A stretch of 64,000 bases of DNA from Cladopsammia gracilis. Taxonomy: Eukaryota > Cnidaria > Anthozoa > Scleractinia > Dendrophylliidae. The notes below the pieces were generated by a model. It had not been told where the DNA came from. It saw nothing but the letters and a program-made list of their open reading frames with translations, and did no database searches. Position numbers and translations under genes: made by a program. Each line of letters starts with the position of its first letter. Positions within the stretch are counted from its first letter, which is position 1. This document shows positions 1-11,540 of this stretch, in pieces. The stretch is from positions 2,323,501-2,387,500 of the forward strand of contig JAJGOT010000030.1 in the NCBI GenBank assembly GCA_022457155.1, written 5' to 3'.

Positions 1-663
1 TAAAGTTACTAACCAGCTGCTGTAAAGTACATTCTGACTTATTTCACGACATGATTTTATGTTCCATAAAAATACTGTAAACTTCTTATCGATTAAGTTA
101 CATTGGACGCTACAGTAATGTACTAGGTTGAATCTAAATGAACCTTCCTTTTGGAATCTATTGCTACTGGAAAACTTACTTTAGCAGGCTGTCACGTTTT
201 TACTTAGATGCACGCAGATATGGAGTGTATAATATTAAGGGCAAGCATATGGTTAGCAACGTTAAGACATTGATATCTACACTCTTGACAGTGAAGATAA
301 AATTGATATCTTCACATGGATCCCCAAATTGGACCGCGGCGCGCGCGTTTCTCGAACGTACCGAACACTTATCGGGCCCGAAAAGCTATATTTACCAGCA
401 CCAAAGATTCGGTTTTTGTTGATTCTGAAAGCAAAGCAATGTAATCTTAGGTTTACTACACAAGTTGGGCTGACTTGCGGGTTAAAAACTTCAACTCGAT
501 TAGTTAAAAAACAGCTTTCACTCAAGAAACGACTTTGGGAGTATTGAGAAACGCTCGCCGAGGACCAGAAATCACTGAAGTGGAACGCAGATGATCCCAC
601 TAATAACGCGAATGGCGTAAATTTTCATAATCTCATGACCAAACCTATCGCGTTTTTCTGCAG

Positions 664-930
664 TTCTCGCGACAGAATATAACCGCATCATAATATTCAA
701 GGAACCGATACCAGACAAAGCACTTCCGGGTCACGTGATAAGAACTGAGAAGGTGATGGATGAAGGAAGCTGCCGAATAAAGTGTTATTTGGAGCCTAAC
801 TGTGTGTCCATCAATGTGGGACCTGTAGACGAGGGAAAACGCACGTGCGAATTAAAAAAATTTCACTGATGAAAGCCCTTCACACTCTGCTTTAGAGAAA
901 AAGAAAGGTTACATTCACTATGCTGTCGAG
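664..930 (+). CDS. Copy A PAN/apple-like exon (frameshifted)
   Basis: The acceptor is the CAG at 661-663 and the donor GTATGA follows GAG at 930. The four-cysteine core (GSC, IKC, PNC, RTC) matches copies C and D. The exon is 267 nt against 266 in C and D because of one extra A, which shifts the frame after the fourth cysteine. Confidence 0.75.
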
Positions 931-1821
931 GTATGACATTGTTAAACACTAAATAATGACACTGATAATGGGGTGATGATACTCATAATAATGATAAGGT
1001 TTATGTTGATTAATATGATAACTGTATACTAATACGATAATTGTTTACTAATCATACATACGCAAAGACACTGGAAACGAAGCCGCTAACCATTTGCTTG
1101 CAGGCGTACGTGAATGGTTTCTGTAAGCCGCTTTATTGTGCTTTTAGTATCCAGCACATATATAAGTTAAGAACATAAATCCATCGATTGGCAAGTGGAA
1201 TGCTTTCCTCACTCAACGTTTTGGTTGCGATGAGAAGCTGATCGATGTCAATCCCAGAACGTTTTCAAGATATCTACATTTTACCCTGCCGTCAAGATTT
1301 TAGCCATTATTTGACAGCTTCGGAGGTTCGATTCCTGCTGTTTCAGTTACCATTTTGATTACCTCAGTTCTCCAACATGGCCGCGGATAATTTTGTGACG
1401 TCATCCGCACACACGCTATAGCTTCTGCCCACCCTTTCCTAGGTAATTGAAAATGCCAAGCAATGGTGGCCACTGACGAATACCGAATTTTGTAATGACT
1501 GATGAGGTTGAATGTGATGAATATGATAACTGTATACTACTACCGTATGATAACTGTATGCTAACTTTCCAACCTCTCTTAAGTGACTAAAAATGTCAAG
1601 CAAAGGCGGTCCCTAACGAATACGAATATTTTTTAGTTCATGATCACGAGAATTCAGATCCACAAGAGGTATAAATTAACTTAGCCTCAGTGGATGCTTT
1701 CCTCAGGGAAGTACAGGAGATCCCTAATCTGTAATTTTATCAGGAGGGAATATACTATCGATGTGTCAGAATAAATGTAAAATGGGTTATTTTCTTTTTA
1801 TACATTTTATTTCAAATCCAG

Positions 1822-1940
1822 AATTTTTGTCACCGTCGGCCGTTGCCCTGGAAAGAATTCCCTGTGTCAAGTAGGGTTTACAGACAAAGGTTACAGATGC
1901 GTCTGCCGTGCGGATTATAAAGGAGAACTGTGCGATGAAG
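1822..1940 (+). CDS. Copy A EGF-like exon (frameshifted)
   Basis: The acceptor TCCAG ends at 1821 and donor GTAACT follows 1940. Alignment to the D exon (118 nt) shows one extra base just after the first cysteine codon, so the later EGF cysteines are out of frame. Downstream of the shift the DNA still encodes the CVCR-GYKGELC signature in the alternative frame. Confidence 0.75.
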
Positions 1941-2865
1941 GTAACTGATTATAAGTAAATATGCGCGCTTGATAATGACAAATAAAGGCAATATCGAATG
2001 GGATATGGCCTATACGTATAAAAGTTTATCAAAGTTTATTAACGCACGGAACGAGACTAAAACGCAAGTATTATTCGGCATAGCATTCTAGAGTGCAAAT
2101 ATGCATCAAAACGAGTGCAAATATAACACGTCATTACACACTTCTGAGCGCGCGCCAGGAAAAACACTTTCAAATGGTAAATTTTGGAGCGGACGACTGT
2201 CGCATAATAAACAATTTATTCAGCGAAAAGTTGTATAATACGGCTGGGAATTTGTACTCCTCAGTTTTTACTTTTTTGAGCCTAAAGCCTCGAAAAATAT
2301 AAACTGACTCGCAAAAATACTCAGCAGTATTACACAATGTTTCACTGAATAACCTCAGTCGTCTATTTATTTCACATCAGGACGTCTTTTTCCAGTGTCA
2401 TGGCCGCAGCCAGTCTCAAGACAAAGCACTTTGATGCAAAAGCTGCTATTTGTTTTCTAAGCCTGAAGTGAACCAAATCGCCATGGTCTCAACTGATAAA
2501 CTATATTTTGGTGTAAAATAGGTTTTAGGTTTAAGTTCTTTTGGGTACACTCGACCCATCGGAAATGTAAAGAGCGCATGCATTCCCACCCCCACTCCCA
2601 CCCACTGGGGACTGATCATGTATAAGTTAATGCTCAATTATTTACTTTTTAGTATTTGGAGGTGACTTTTTTCAGTCAGATGAACAAGTCTAATCTGAAG
2701 ACAAAGCACCATGATGATGACACTTCTTTAGCTAAGTTTCACGAAGTTTGATAAACAAGACAACTAAAAAGCCTCGATCTAAATACCAATATGACGACCA
2801 CAGGCATCGGTTACCATGGTGATATAGAGTGAAGGTCACGAAAGTGAAATCTCTCTCTTTTCCAG

Positions 2866-3243
2866 TTTACAAGAACTGTGCGGAACTCTACAACGCCGGT
2901 CATCGAATCAGTGGTGTTTACCCGATCGACCCCGACAAGGGCGGTGCCTTTGATGTGTATTGTGACCAAACAACAGCCGGTGGGGGATGGACAGTGTTCC
3001 AAAAGAGACTGGACGGCTCGGTTGATTTCAACCGAGACTGGGACGACTACAAACGAGGCTTCGGAAATCTGACTAATGAATATTGGCTTGGACTAGATAA
3101 GGTTCACCGCCTGACAAAAGAACAAAGCAGGCTTCGAGTGGATCTTGAAGACTTTAACAATCAAACAGCTTACGCCGAGTACGACTTGTTTGGTGTTGCT
3201 GATGAGGGAAACAAATACAAACTAAGTCTTGGAACATACTCTG
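2866..3243 (+). CDS. Copy A FReD exon, N-terminal half
   Basis: 378 nt, phase 1 in and out, acceptor TTCCAG and donor GTGAGT. It encodes the start of a fibrinogen C-terminal domain: [56 protein letters not shown]. Two cysteines are present as expected. Open throughout. Confidence 0.93.
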
Positions 3244-3371
3244 GTGAGTACTTTCAACCGGATCAAGTTAAACGAATATGATACAGTTAAACGATTTCAA
3301 AATCATATTTCCACGCGTAGTTCGAATGTGTCAAGTGAATCAAACTAAAGCTTTAACCTTGAGTACTAAAT

Positions 3372-3664
3372 CAGGGGCGGATCTAGGGGAGGGGTGCAGG
3401 GGGTGCGCCCACCCCCCCTCCCCCCCCCCCCCCCCCGTGGTGGTGCTTCTTTTGTCGCGCATAAGATGGAGGGCGCTCATGAAGTTTTAAGGGAAACAAG
3501 TTAAGCCATTCCTGACGACATCCCCCCCCCCCCCCATTGAGATGACCTGCATCTTTCTAATATAACTACCATTCTGCAAAGAAAAGAAAAAAACACTCAC
3601 CATTCAGTTACGTCATTCCTTAGAGGTGCACCCCCTCCTAAGAAAAATCCTGGATCCGCCCTTG
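3372..3664. mobile_element. MITE with CAGGGGCGGATC terminal inverted repeats
   Basis: It lies in copy A intron 4. The ends CAGGGGCGGATC and GATCCGCCCTTG are inverted and flanked by the direct repeat TAAAT (3367-3371 and 3665-3669). The interior holds long C runs. Copy B has uninterrupted sequence here (GACTAAATGGCAAGCCG), so the element arrived after the A/B split. No coding capacity. Confidence 0.75.
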
Positions 3665-4203
3665 TAAATGGTACAGGTAAGCCGATTATGCAATTTGTAG
3701 TAGTCTTCAGTGGTAAGATGTAAGATCAATATTTATTCTTTTTTTTCTCATTTCGATAAGAAGATCAACTTTTTATTGTACACGTCCTTCCTTTTATGTT
3801 TGGTAGCCAAACATAAAAGTTAGTTGGTTAATTTGTTTGTTTGTTCCTATTGTCCCTAATATTGGTCCTTGTAAAGTTATGTGCACTTATTTCTTCCCTC
3901 AATTAGATATTTCACTGTGGATGGCCCACTCGAAAGCTTTCGCTCCTTTGGTCACTACACACTTCTCCATTGTTAAATGTAACTTCATATTTGTTACGTA
4001 ATTTTTTCTCTCTTATTTTTCTCTTAAAAGTTTGTAACACTTTACAAAATTAAGTACAAAATCAATATTTCATTGATTGATTTACTGTAATGATATACAA
4101 ATAAACTTGAACTTAAAGTAATACTTGCTCTTCTGCTCGTATAACATTCATGTTTTCATTTCACCATTTTCTCTAAAAAGCTGTTTTTATGCTAATTTTC
4201 TAG

Positions 4204-4466
4204 GAACTGCTGGTGACTCATTTTCGTATCATCGTGGCATGGCGTTCTCCACCAAAGATCGAGACAATGATATGACCTCTAATCCTAACTACTGTGCCCC
4301 ACAGTGGAAGGGAGGCTGGTGGTACAAAGCCTGTCATTACGCCTATCTCAACGGCGTTTATTACCACGGCCAACACTCCAATCGCTGGGGAGGTGTGATG
4401 TGGAATAAGTGGAAGGGACCTAACTACTCTGCTAAACGAGCGGAGATGAAAATCAAACCAGTTTAA
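4204..4466 (+). CDS. Copy A FReD terminal exon
   Basis: Acceptor TTCTAG ends at 4203; stop TAA at 4464-4466. It encodes [15 protein letters not shown], the DRDND calcium-binding loop, a cysteine pair (NYCAP and KACHY) and a [11 protein letters not shown] tail. The pocket motif reads CHYAYLNG where many family members have CHxSNLNG, a change shared only with copy B in this window. Confidence 0.93.
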
Positions 4467-4573
4467 AGCCGAAAACGTACCGCTACTTGCTTTAATTGTC
4501 TGTATTCGATTTACTTGTGTAAGCCATTTGCTAAGCTACTAAGGTAGCAGTTTGCTAATACACTCAGATTTCA

Positions 4574-4579
4574 AATAAA
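4574..4579 (+). promoter_or_regulatory. Poly(A) signal of copy A
   Basis: AATAAA about 108 nt past the stop codon. It sits just before a block (CTATTCACTTCATTGTTTAAG) that is conserved downstream of copies A and B. Confidence 0.6.
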
Positions 4580-5033
4580 AATGTAGTCTTGATGATGAAC
4601 TATTCACTTCATTGTTTAAGTGAGGGTATCATGTCCGGTAACAGAACAATTAATACTTTATAATTAATAATTAATGCTGGACATTTAGCAGATGTCGGTT
4701 CAAATTGAAGGACCCTGTTCAAATCACTGAAGTTGAGACTTCTGAATAAATGTTCCTGTTTGAGTCATTGTACAGAGAGCTTTCATGAATTAAATGTTTG
4801 TTTCAGTTCGAGTCACTTCCGTTACTTTCGGGAATTACGAGAAAGTTCAGGAAAATTAACGTTACTTTTGGGTAGCCGCTACTTTCGAAACTCGGCTACA
4901 GTTTGTTTTAAAATCGTGGGAAATTAAGTTTATTTTCCTGACTGAAAATTGGACACCCTTTTCTCGCTCTTTTTTATGTGGAAGCTGAGAGACAAATGTC
5001 AGCCTCTCACTACCACTAACATGTTCTTTAGAG

Positions 5034-5170
5034 GTTTTCAATTGAGTATCGAAAGTAATTTCGCTATTGCTTTGGTTTTGCATTGCTACGCTTTGTGATT
5101 GGCTAAAAAATCTCGCGCCACTTTCTCAACCAATCAGAAGTAAAACCAAAACCAATGGTGACTTGCTCGC
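5034..5170 (+). mobile_element. Partial CAATTG-ended MITE downstream of copy A
   Basis: It starts GGTTTTCAATTGAGTATCG and continues with the block TTTGCATTGCTACGC and CCAATCAGAAG seen in the elements at 36556, 51016 and 52276. The 3' end has no matching inverted terminus, so it is truncated. Confidence 0.6.
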
Positions 5171-5619
5171 ACGCGTTTTCCGTAACATTTTAAGTTGGTT
5201 AAGGTGTTGGTTAAGGTGTTGGTTGTGGTTTTTGAAAAGGTTTTATATTAGAGAAGAGAGGAGGCCCACCCTGGACACTTGTCTCTTGGCTGACGCGCGA
5301 CGGGTCCTGAGAACAAAAGTGATTATTAAGTTCTCGTGTTCAGGCCCTGCCAGCTGTGAAGATCTAGAATGAGCCGTTGTTGGTACCATGCAGAATGACG
5401 TCATTCACACTAGCTAGTCTAGCTTATAGATTCCAGGAACTTGAATGCGGGGTCGGTAATTTCCACTACCATTGTTTACCATTACAAATATACATAATTA
5501 TTAATTTTTTTCTGATTAAGTTAATCTCACATTTGATTTTGATTGGATCCTGTTGGCTTACGTAGATGTAGCATTGAATTAAACTTTGTTGCGTAAGAGT
5601 GACAGTGTACGATTGTTCT

Positions 5620-6060
5620 CATTACATTTTATGAAAGGTTGACAAATAATATTTTATTTCAGTTTAGAATATAACGTTTTTCGACTGTGGGAATATTGTT
5701 ATTTTTGTATCTCAGTTAATAATGTTGCATTGTTGAATCCTTAAGGTGCTTGAATTTTAATTTGCGAAAAAGAAAATACGACGCACGGCGTAAAACTTTT
5801 CCGATTTTTCCCACAAAAATCCCAACATGCCATTTGTATGGCAGATTTCATGATGCAAAACCATAAACACGAGCAAGTTAACCAATGCTATTAACAGATT
5901 TAAATAACGTGATGTTTTAGAACTAAAATTGTAATTTCTCCAGTAAACAGTTTTTTAATTGACAAAAGGTAATTCTATATATTTAGCGTCAAAAGTAATG
6001 ATTTCGATTTCGAATGGTATATGACAACCGTAAATCTAAAATCAAGATTCTGATATTTTT
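5620..6060. repeat. Old duplicated segment, copy 1
   Basis: It shares blocks such as AATAATGTTGCATTGTTGAA, GGTGCTTGAATTTTAATTTG and TCAGTAAACAGTT in the same order with 9345-9790. The drift and small indels show an old segmental duplication inside the spacer. Confidence 0.65.
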
Positions 6061-9000
6061 TTTTTTGCAATGTTTGCTATTCATTTTCATTTTCGTTTGT
6101 TTGGAAGAATATGATGATCAGAACAATCAATCAATCAATCAATGCTTATAATTCAAATTAATATTCATCGCCTACTCCAATGATCATTAATATTACTAAC
6201 AAGAAACGCTTCTCGTTCGATTTAAACACTGCATCGCTCGCTACCAGAGGAAAAAAATCAAACTATGAGGATTCTTTTAAAGCAAACGCTTAAAAAAAAG
6301 CACATGGAAAACTACAGTAATATGGCTCGATATAACAGCATAGGAAAATCAGCACTGATTGTAACTTGGACAATTTATTCGGTAAGTAAACAGGGGAGAC
6401 TCTAACCCAAGAGCAATGACGTGTCTAGAATCGATCTGAAAATTTGTTTCGTTTTTACGCTCGCGTGAATGATCAGTTCAATATTATAGCGAACAGTGTC
6501 GACGCTTCGCTTTTCCTTTATTCTTTCTTTGAACTACAGAAATTTCGTTTCTTGAATTCTGTCATAACAGTCAATGAGTAATAAGTAGTAACAAAGATTC
6601 TACTATTAATTGAAAAGCGCAATTATTCTTCTCCTATCCCCAAATACAAAGCTCAGTTTTAACTATGCTTAAGTTTACGGTTAGAATTTCATTATTATAT
6701 TTACAAATCCTAATTAATCTTCACCTATTGCTTTTGAAGAGCAACAAGCAATATAGGGACTGAATAAATAATGCCGAATATGTGAACTCAAAATTTGCTA
6801 ATTTGCTCAATTTGTGTCAATTCAACTGAAGCTAGTAGAAAAAGTCAACAGAAAGAACAAACAGATCCTGTTGAGATTAAAAATTAAATTTAGACAAGAA
6901 TATTGTTTCAAAATTTGTTTAAAAAAAAATCTATCTTACACACTGCTTCAGAGCCATATATAAACGGATCAGTATAGATTTAATAGACTCTCGTCGCAAA
7001 TTCGAAGAAAAACTAATGTATTATACATATTAATCAATATTATCTTAAATTTGTCAGCGTTCCGCTAGTTCATTTACTTGTGACTCCCAATTTACAAATA
7101 TGCAAAAACATTTCTTTTTAAGCTATAGTATCAGATCGTAAAAAATTTAAACAATACAGGAAATTATTGTAATTTCCGAAACCAGTTCAAAGTCATTCGT
7201 TGGAATACGTCTTGTACAAGAAATATTCTTTGGAATACATTTGATCATATTTGAGCAGATGAGATTCGACAGACAAAACAAGGCGGTATATAAATATATA
7301 CGTTAGTAAGTCATTTTGAAACGACTTTCAAATACATCTGTTCAGTTATTCAGACCATACGTATTCATGCGACCGTTTTGAAATACTTTTTCGAGAAATT
7401 CGGAGACCTGTTTTGTATTTAGCAATAAATTTAACAAAACATCGTAACTTCAGTCTGCATCATAACATATCGCCAAACAGATTTTTTTATTCGTATTTTT
7501 TTAAATCGCTTTGCATGCGCACTGTATGAAACTTATTTATTTATTACATCCTGGAGAATTTTGTCACAATAGATGGATATATAGAAGCCGGTAGCAAGCC
7601 AATAAGTCCTACGCGTGGCAGCCATTTTGAAAACATATGGCACGAAATGGAGCACCAAACGAACCGTTTCGGCGGAAAGCTGTCAGTCAATTTTAACAAA
7701 AATCGATATTAATTAGACTACAAACTAGAGCTTTCTTTAGAAAAATGTCGCCTCAAAGCTTCAAACTTTTATCACAAAATTTAATATATATAACTCCTTT
7801 GTTTTCGAATGGATAAAAATGTCGTTTTGAATATATATGATCGGAAAAGAGAAATCAGTTGGTAAATTCGGGGAATAAGATTCCTTAAAATTTTCTGTTG
7901 CTGAAATATTTAGCTAATTTTAAGGGAACCGAAAAGGTCAAATTGTATTAGCTTTCTTATGGCGCTTAAATGATCTGGAAAAACATTACAACGCCATTCC
8001 AAGCCGCGTTTTCCTATAAACATTTCTCGTTGGGTGCTCCTGACGAAATTGAAAAGTGTCTCGATTGTACGAGAATCCGATAATTCCTGTTTTAGTCGAT
8101 TGCAGTTTAAAATTCAATTTTGGTAAAAGATTGTGTTGATAACATTTTCGAACTTCAATACCTCTAGGAGTCGCAAAAACCATTTTTATTTTTTTTCCTG
8201 ATATTTTCTTGTCCATTATCGGCGGACTCGGTGGGGTTTCAGAGAAATGCACTAAAATAAATATTACTTTAAACGATATTATAGCGTCCAAGTAAAATAC
8301 AGCTCGCGGATTTAATTTAAAAACCTTAACAAATATCTAGAAAAATTTGTACTTTAATAATTTGCTGGAAGTTGGTGGACATCAAATTCCCATGATATAT
8401 ACGAGTAATGATGCCATGTGATGACAAATTATTTAAGTTTGCCCAAATCGACTAAGCAAAGGAAAACGGCATTGTGCTATTAACAACTGTTAAACTCTAG
8501 TATAATAATCTTCCAAGATTGCACTGCATCGCTATCAAGAGCTGGACGTTCAAAGGATTCTTTAACTTCGTTTTTTTCACTGACCCTCCTTATACGTTTA
8601 CTGTATTACGGGGCATGTAACGTTAAACGTCTGAAAGTCCACCGCAGGACTGAAAAAATTCTCTCTTTTCTGATGATGCGAAATTGTTGACATGTGTCTG
8701 AAAGAAAAACACACAGTACAGTATAACAAAGAAGGACTGAGAGAGCTCTTTTAAGGAATGAATGTTGGGTCGGCCGGATCTCCTCCTTACAAATTTGCAG
8801 CGTAACTAATACTGCGGGATATGCTATCTGTAAGTTGGTTCACGAGAGACTTGTCGGTTCTGTTCCCGACACTAAGTACCACTGTCTTTGTCTTTGTCTT
8901 TTTCTTTGAGCACTGTCTTTGTCTTTGTCTTTCTTGCAGTTTGAGCACTCTTGTGTCTCCACAATGCAATTCAACAATGTGTAACCGTACATCCTGTGCC

Positions 9001-9061
9001 CAAGTTCAGGAGTTGCCATAAAGCCATTATGGTAACAACCGGGAGGGCACATTGTATACAT

Positions 9062-9062
<1 letters not shown>

Positions 9063-9128
<66 letters not shown>
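9063..9128. repeat. (TA)n microsatellite
   Basis: About 33 uninterrupted TA units. Open frames across it are repeat artefacts. Confidence 0.95.
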
Positions 9129-9129
<1 letters not shown>

Positions 9130-9344
9130 CTTTACAGAAGTTCAGGTTTCACGAGTAATCATCGTTTTATTGCTACAGAACTGTTTCGTATATATGGTAC
9201 ATATCAGTAGTTAAGGCGTTTGCGCGACCTATATGATAACTATCTGGTACCACAACGTCGATTGCTCAACGGTAGTACAATGGCTGTACGAGTGTTGTAC
9301 ATCACAGTTTATGGAATAATAACCTAAGCTGCATTATAACCTAC

Positions 9345-9790
9345 ACCGTATCATCGGTCAACACTTTTTTATTTCAGTTCAGAATATCTTTTTTCGACTG
9401 TGACAATCTTTTTTTCGTGCCGTCTTAAATAATGTTGCATTGTTGAATCCTAAAGGTGCTTGAATTTTAATTTGTGAAGAAAAAAAACTATTACACCAAT
9501 AAGTTGTATTAAATATGACGCATGATTTAGAACTTCTCAGATTTTTCTAACAAACAACCCACGAAATTTGAATGGCAGATAGATACAAATCCATAAAATC
9601 GAGCAAGTTAACCAATACTATCAACAAGAGATTTAATATCGTGATGTTTTAAAACTAAATTTGTTAATTTCTTCAGTAAACAGTTGTAACAAAACGTATT
9701 TAGCTTCAACAGTAATGATTTACACTTTCGAATACTGAATTGCATTTGAAAACTTTTAATCTAAATTTTTTATATATTGGTTTCTTATTC
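9345..9790. repeat. Old duplicated segment, copy 2
   Basis: Partner of 5620-6060, with the same order of blocks and extra insertions. No coding signal. Confidence 0.65.
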
Positions 9791-10375
9791 ATTCCTATTT
9801 TTGATTTATTTTTATTGCAATGTTTATAGACAGGGAGTAAAGCTTTAATAAACACCATATCATTTTGCTTTTGTATGCAGTTATCCTAGGAAATCGAGAG
9901 ACTTTAGATAAATATTCCAAAACGTACAATTTTGAGTTATATGGTAGATTATCTCGATCGGATCCAACTTGTTAACGATTTTTTTTTTATCCTTATTAGG
10001 TTTGTTTGGCTTCTGCTTTACAAAATGACATAAAATTAAAACAAAGTCAAAGCTTTCAAAAACAAGGTTGGAGTCTGTTGATGATATACCGCAAAATTTC
10101 GGTTATAAGCCCACCGGATTGGTAACAAAAAAATATTCCGATTATACCCCCTCCTAAAAATAAGCATACGACAGCTTCCTCATCGGCAATTCTTTACAAA
10201 ACGTTACACTAAAATGACTAAAACAACGTTTTGCTGTCCTAATTAATATTTTTGCTTGTTACTGATGCAGACCAAAAAGCCTTACAAAGTTGTAAATTAT
10301 AAAAGCTCAGGGTTTATAACCGGAATTTGACGGCATTTGCGACCGTCGCCGCAGCACATAGATTTGTATTGTCCG

Positions 10376-10439
10376 TGACTGTGCTCACATTGTGGGTGCA
10401 GGTTCCTCCTAAAATGTTCTGCAGTTGGTATAGGATTTG

Positions 10440-10501
<62 letters not shown>

Positions 10502-10505
10502 GACA
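10376..10505 (+). repeat. Dispersed repeat X, copy 1
   Basis: About 130 bp running from GTGCTCACATTGTGG to CATCCTACTGATGAACAG. It recurs inverted near 42200-42345 and direct at 46030-46155. Its family is not recognised. Confidence 0.7.
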
Positions 10506-11293
10506 CAGATATATATATATATATTTTTAGCAACTACTGTGATTTGCAGTCTGTCCATTTGAATAACTAAAGATACTATAAGAAGCAAGGGTTGACAACT
10601 GCGTAGAAAAAGTAACGCACCAGTGGCATGATTGAGACCAAACCGAAAGTTTAAATGCAACTGTGGATAGCTGATCAGATCTCTTACAGATCCTGCGTAT
10701 ACTAGCAGCATTTTCGTTAACCGTCCCTTCCATTCTCGTTTTCATTAATATAAGGACTGAAGTTAAAGTACGTACGAGTATATATCTGAAAACTCTCCGG
10801 CCGACTTAACTTAACACTGTCATTCCTAGGCTCGAAACTATTTACGGTTCCTCGCTTATTATTTCCTAGTTGAGGAGTTTCTTTATTTTCATCACCTGTC
10901 TTCATGGCAATATATTAATTTATTAAACTAGTTCCTAACTACATGTACTAGAATTTGATTGTACATCAGCACACTGGTTACCGGCCCATGCGTTATTTCA
11001 TTATTCTTGATTTCGCTTTGTTGTCCGGGCAATATACACTGTAGCTCTTGGAGGAAAGCACTGGAAGGCAAACAAGAAAAAATGCTTTTTTCAGGTTGAA
11101 CCGTTTCTCATACGTCATGATTATGCAAACCACGTTCCAAAAATATCCACTTCAAAAACGAGAAAACTCTTGTTAGAAGCGGACGCCTGAAACACTTTTT
11201 ATAACCATGATCACTGATCAGTTTAGTTTCATTCCCATTATAGGACGTGAGACAACTCGGGACTGCTCTTTAAGAAACTGCGATAAGCTGGTC

Positions 11294-11540
11294 ATGGCTA
11301 AATCGTGTTCTGTTTTGACTTTGTTTTATGTGTTCCTTGTGGTAGCTACAAGCGCTGCAAACTCAAGCAGTGCAACAAAATCGAACAACTCCGGCAAAGA
11401 CCCGCAAGGAGAGTCCAAATGCCATAACATGTACACTTACAACAGTTTTTACGCAGGAGCGAACAAGAAGATCGAAGCATTGCTTCATGAAGTAAAGAAT
11501 GAGCTGAGCGAGATGAAAGAAAACCAAACGATTGGTAAAG
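11294..11540 (+). CDS. Copy B exon 1: signal peptide and first coil
   Basis: A hydrophobic core (LTLFYVFLVVATSA) is followed by a Ser/Asn-rich stretch, one Cys (SKCHN) and the coil KKIEALLHEVKNELSEMKEN. Donor GTATGC at 11541; phase 1 out. Confidence 0.8.

Larger units (their letters stand above)
664..4466 (+). pseudogene. Copy A: PAN-EGF-FReD lectin-like gene, 5' partial and frameshifted
   Basis: Secreted fibrinogen-related lectin gene whose signal-peptide exon lies upstream; the first bases of the window match intron 1 of copies C and D. Exons seen: PAN/apple 664-930, EGF 1822-1940, FReD first part 2866-3243, FReD last part 4204-4466 with stop TAA. The FReD exons are open and keep family hallmarks: [18 protein letters not shown], the DRDND calcium loop and the WWYxxCH region. 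The PAN exon has 7 A where C and D have 6 (near 855-861), and the EGF exon carries one extra base near 1834-1848. Either shift alone truncates the protein before the FReD. It is a decaying gene, or the two indels are sequencing errors, the first being in a homopolymer. The FReD half is closest to copy B. Confidence 0.8.
4600..11200. other. Intergenic spacer between copies A and B
   Basis: AT-rich, with no exon I can recognise on either strand. It contains a partial CAATTG-type MITE near 5034-5165, a short block of the CCCGAAAGTAAC motif on the minus strand near 4806-4885, an old internal duplication (5620-6060 with 9345-9790), a CTTTGT run near 8883-8935, a (TA)n run and a dispersed repeat near 10376. 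Short open frames here look random. Confidence 0.6.

Noticed and set aside
7986..8291. 101-codon minus-strand frame in the A-B spacer
   Set aside because: Lys/Arg-rich, no family resemblance and no flanking exons; length is within chance.
11207..11293. Upstream in-frame ATG for copy B
   Set aside because: Would add 29 residues before a clear signal peptide; the later ATG at 11294 gives a normal secretory start.
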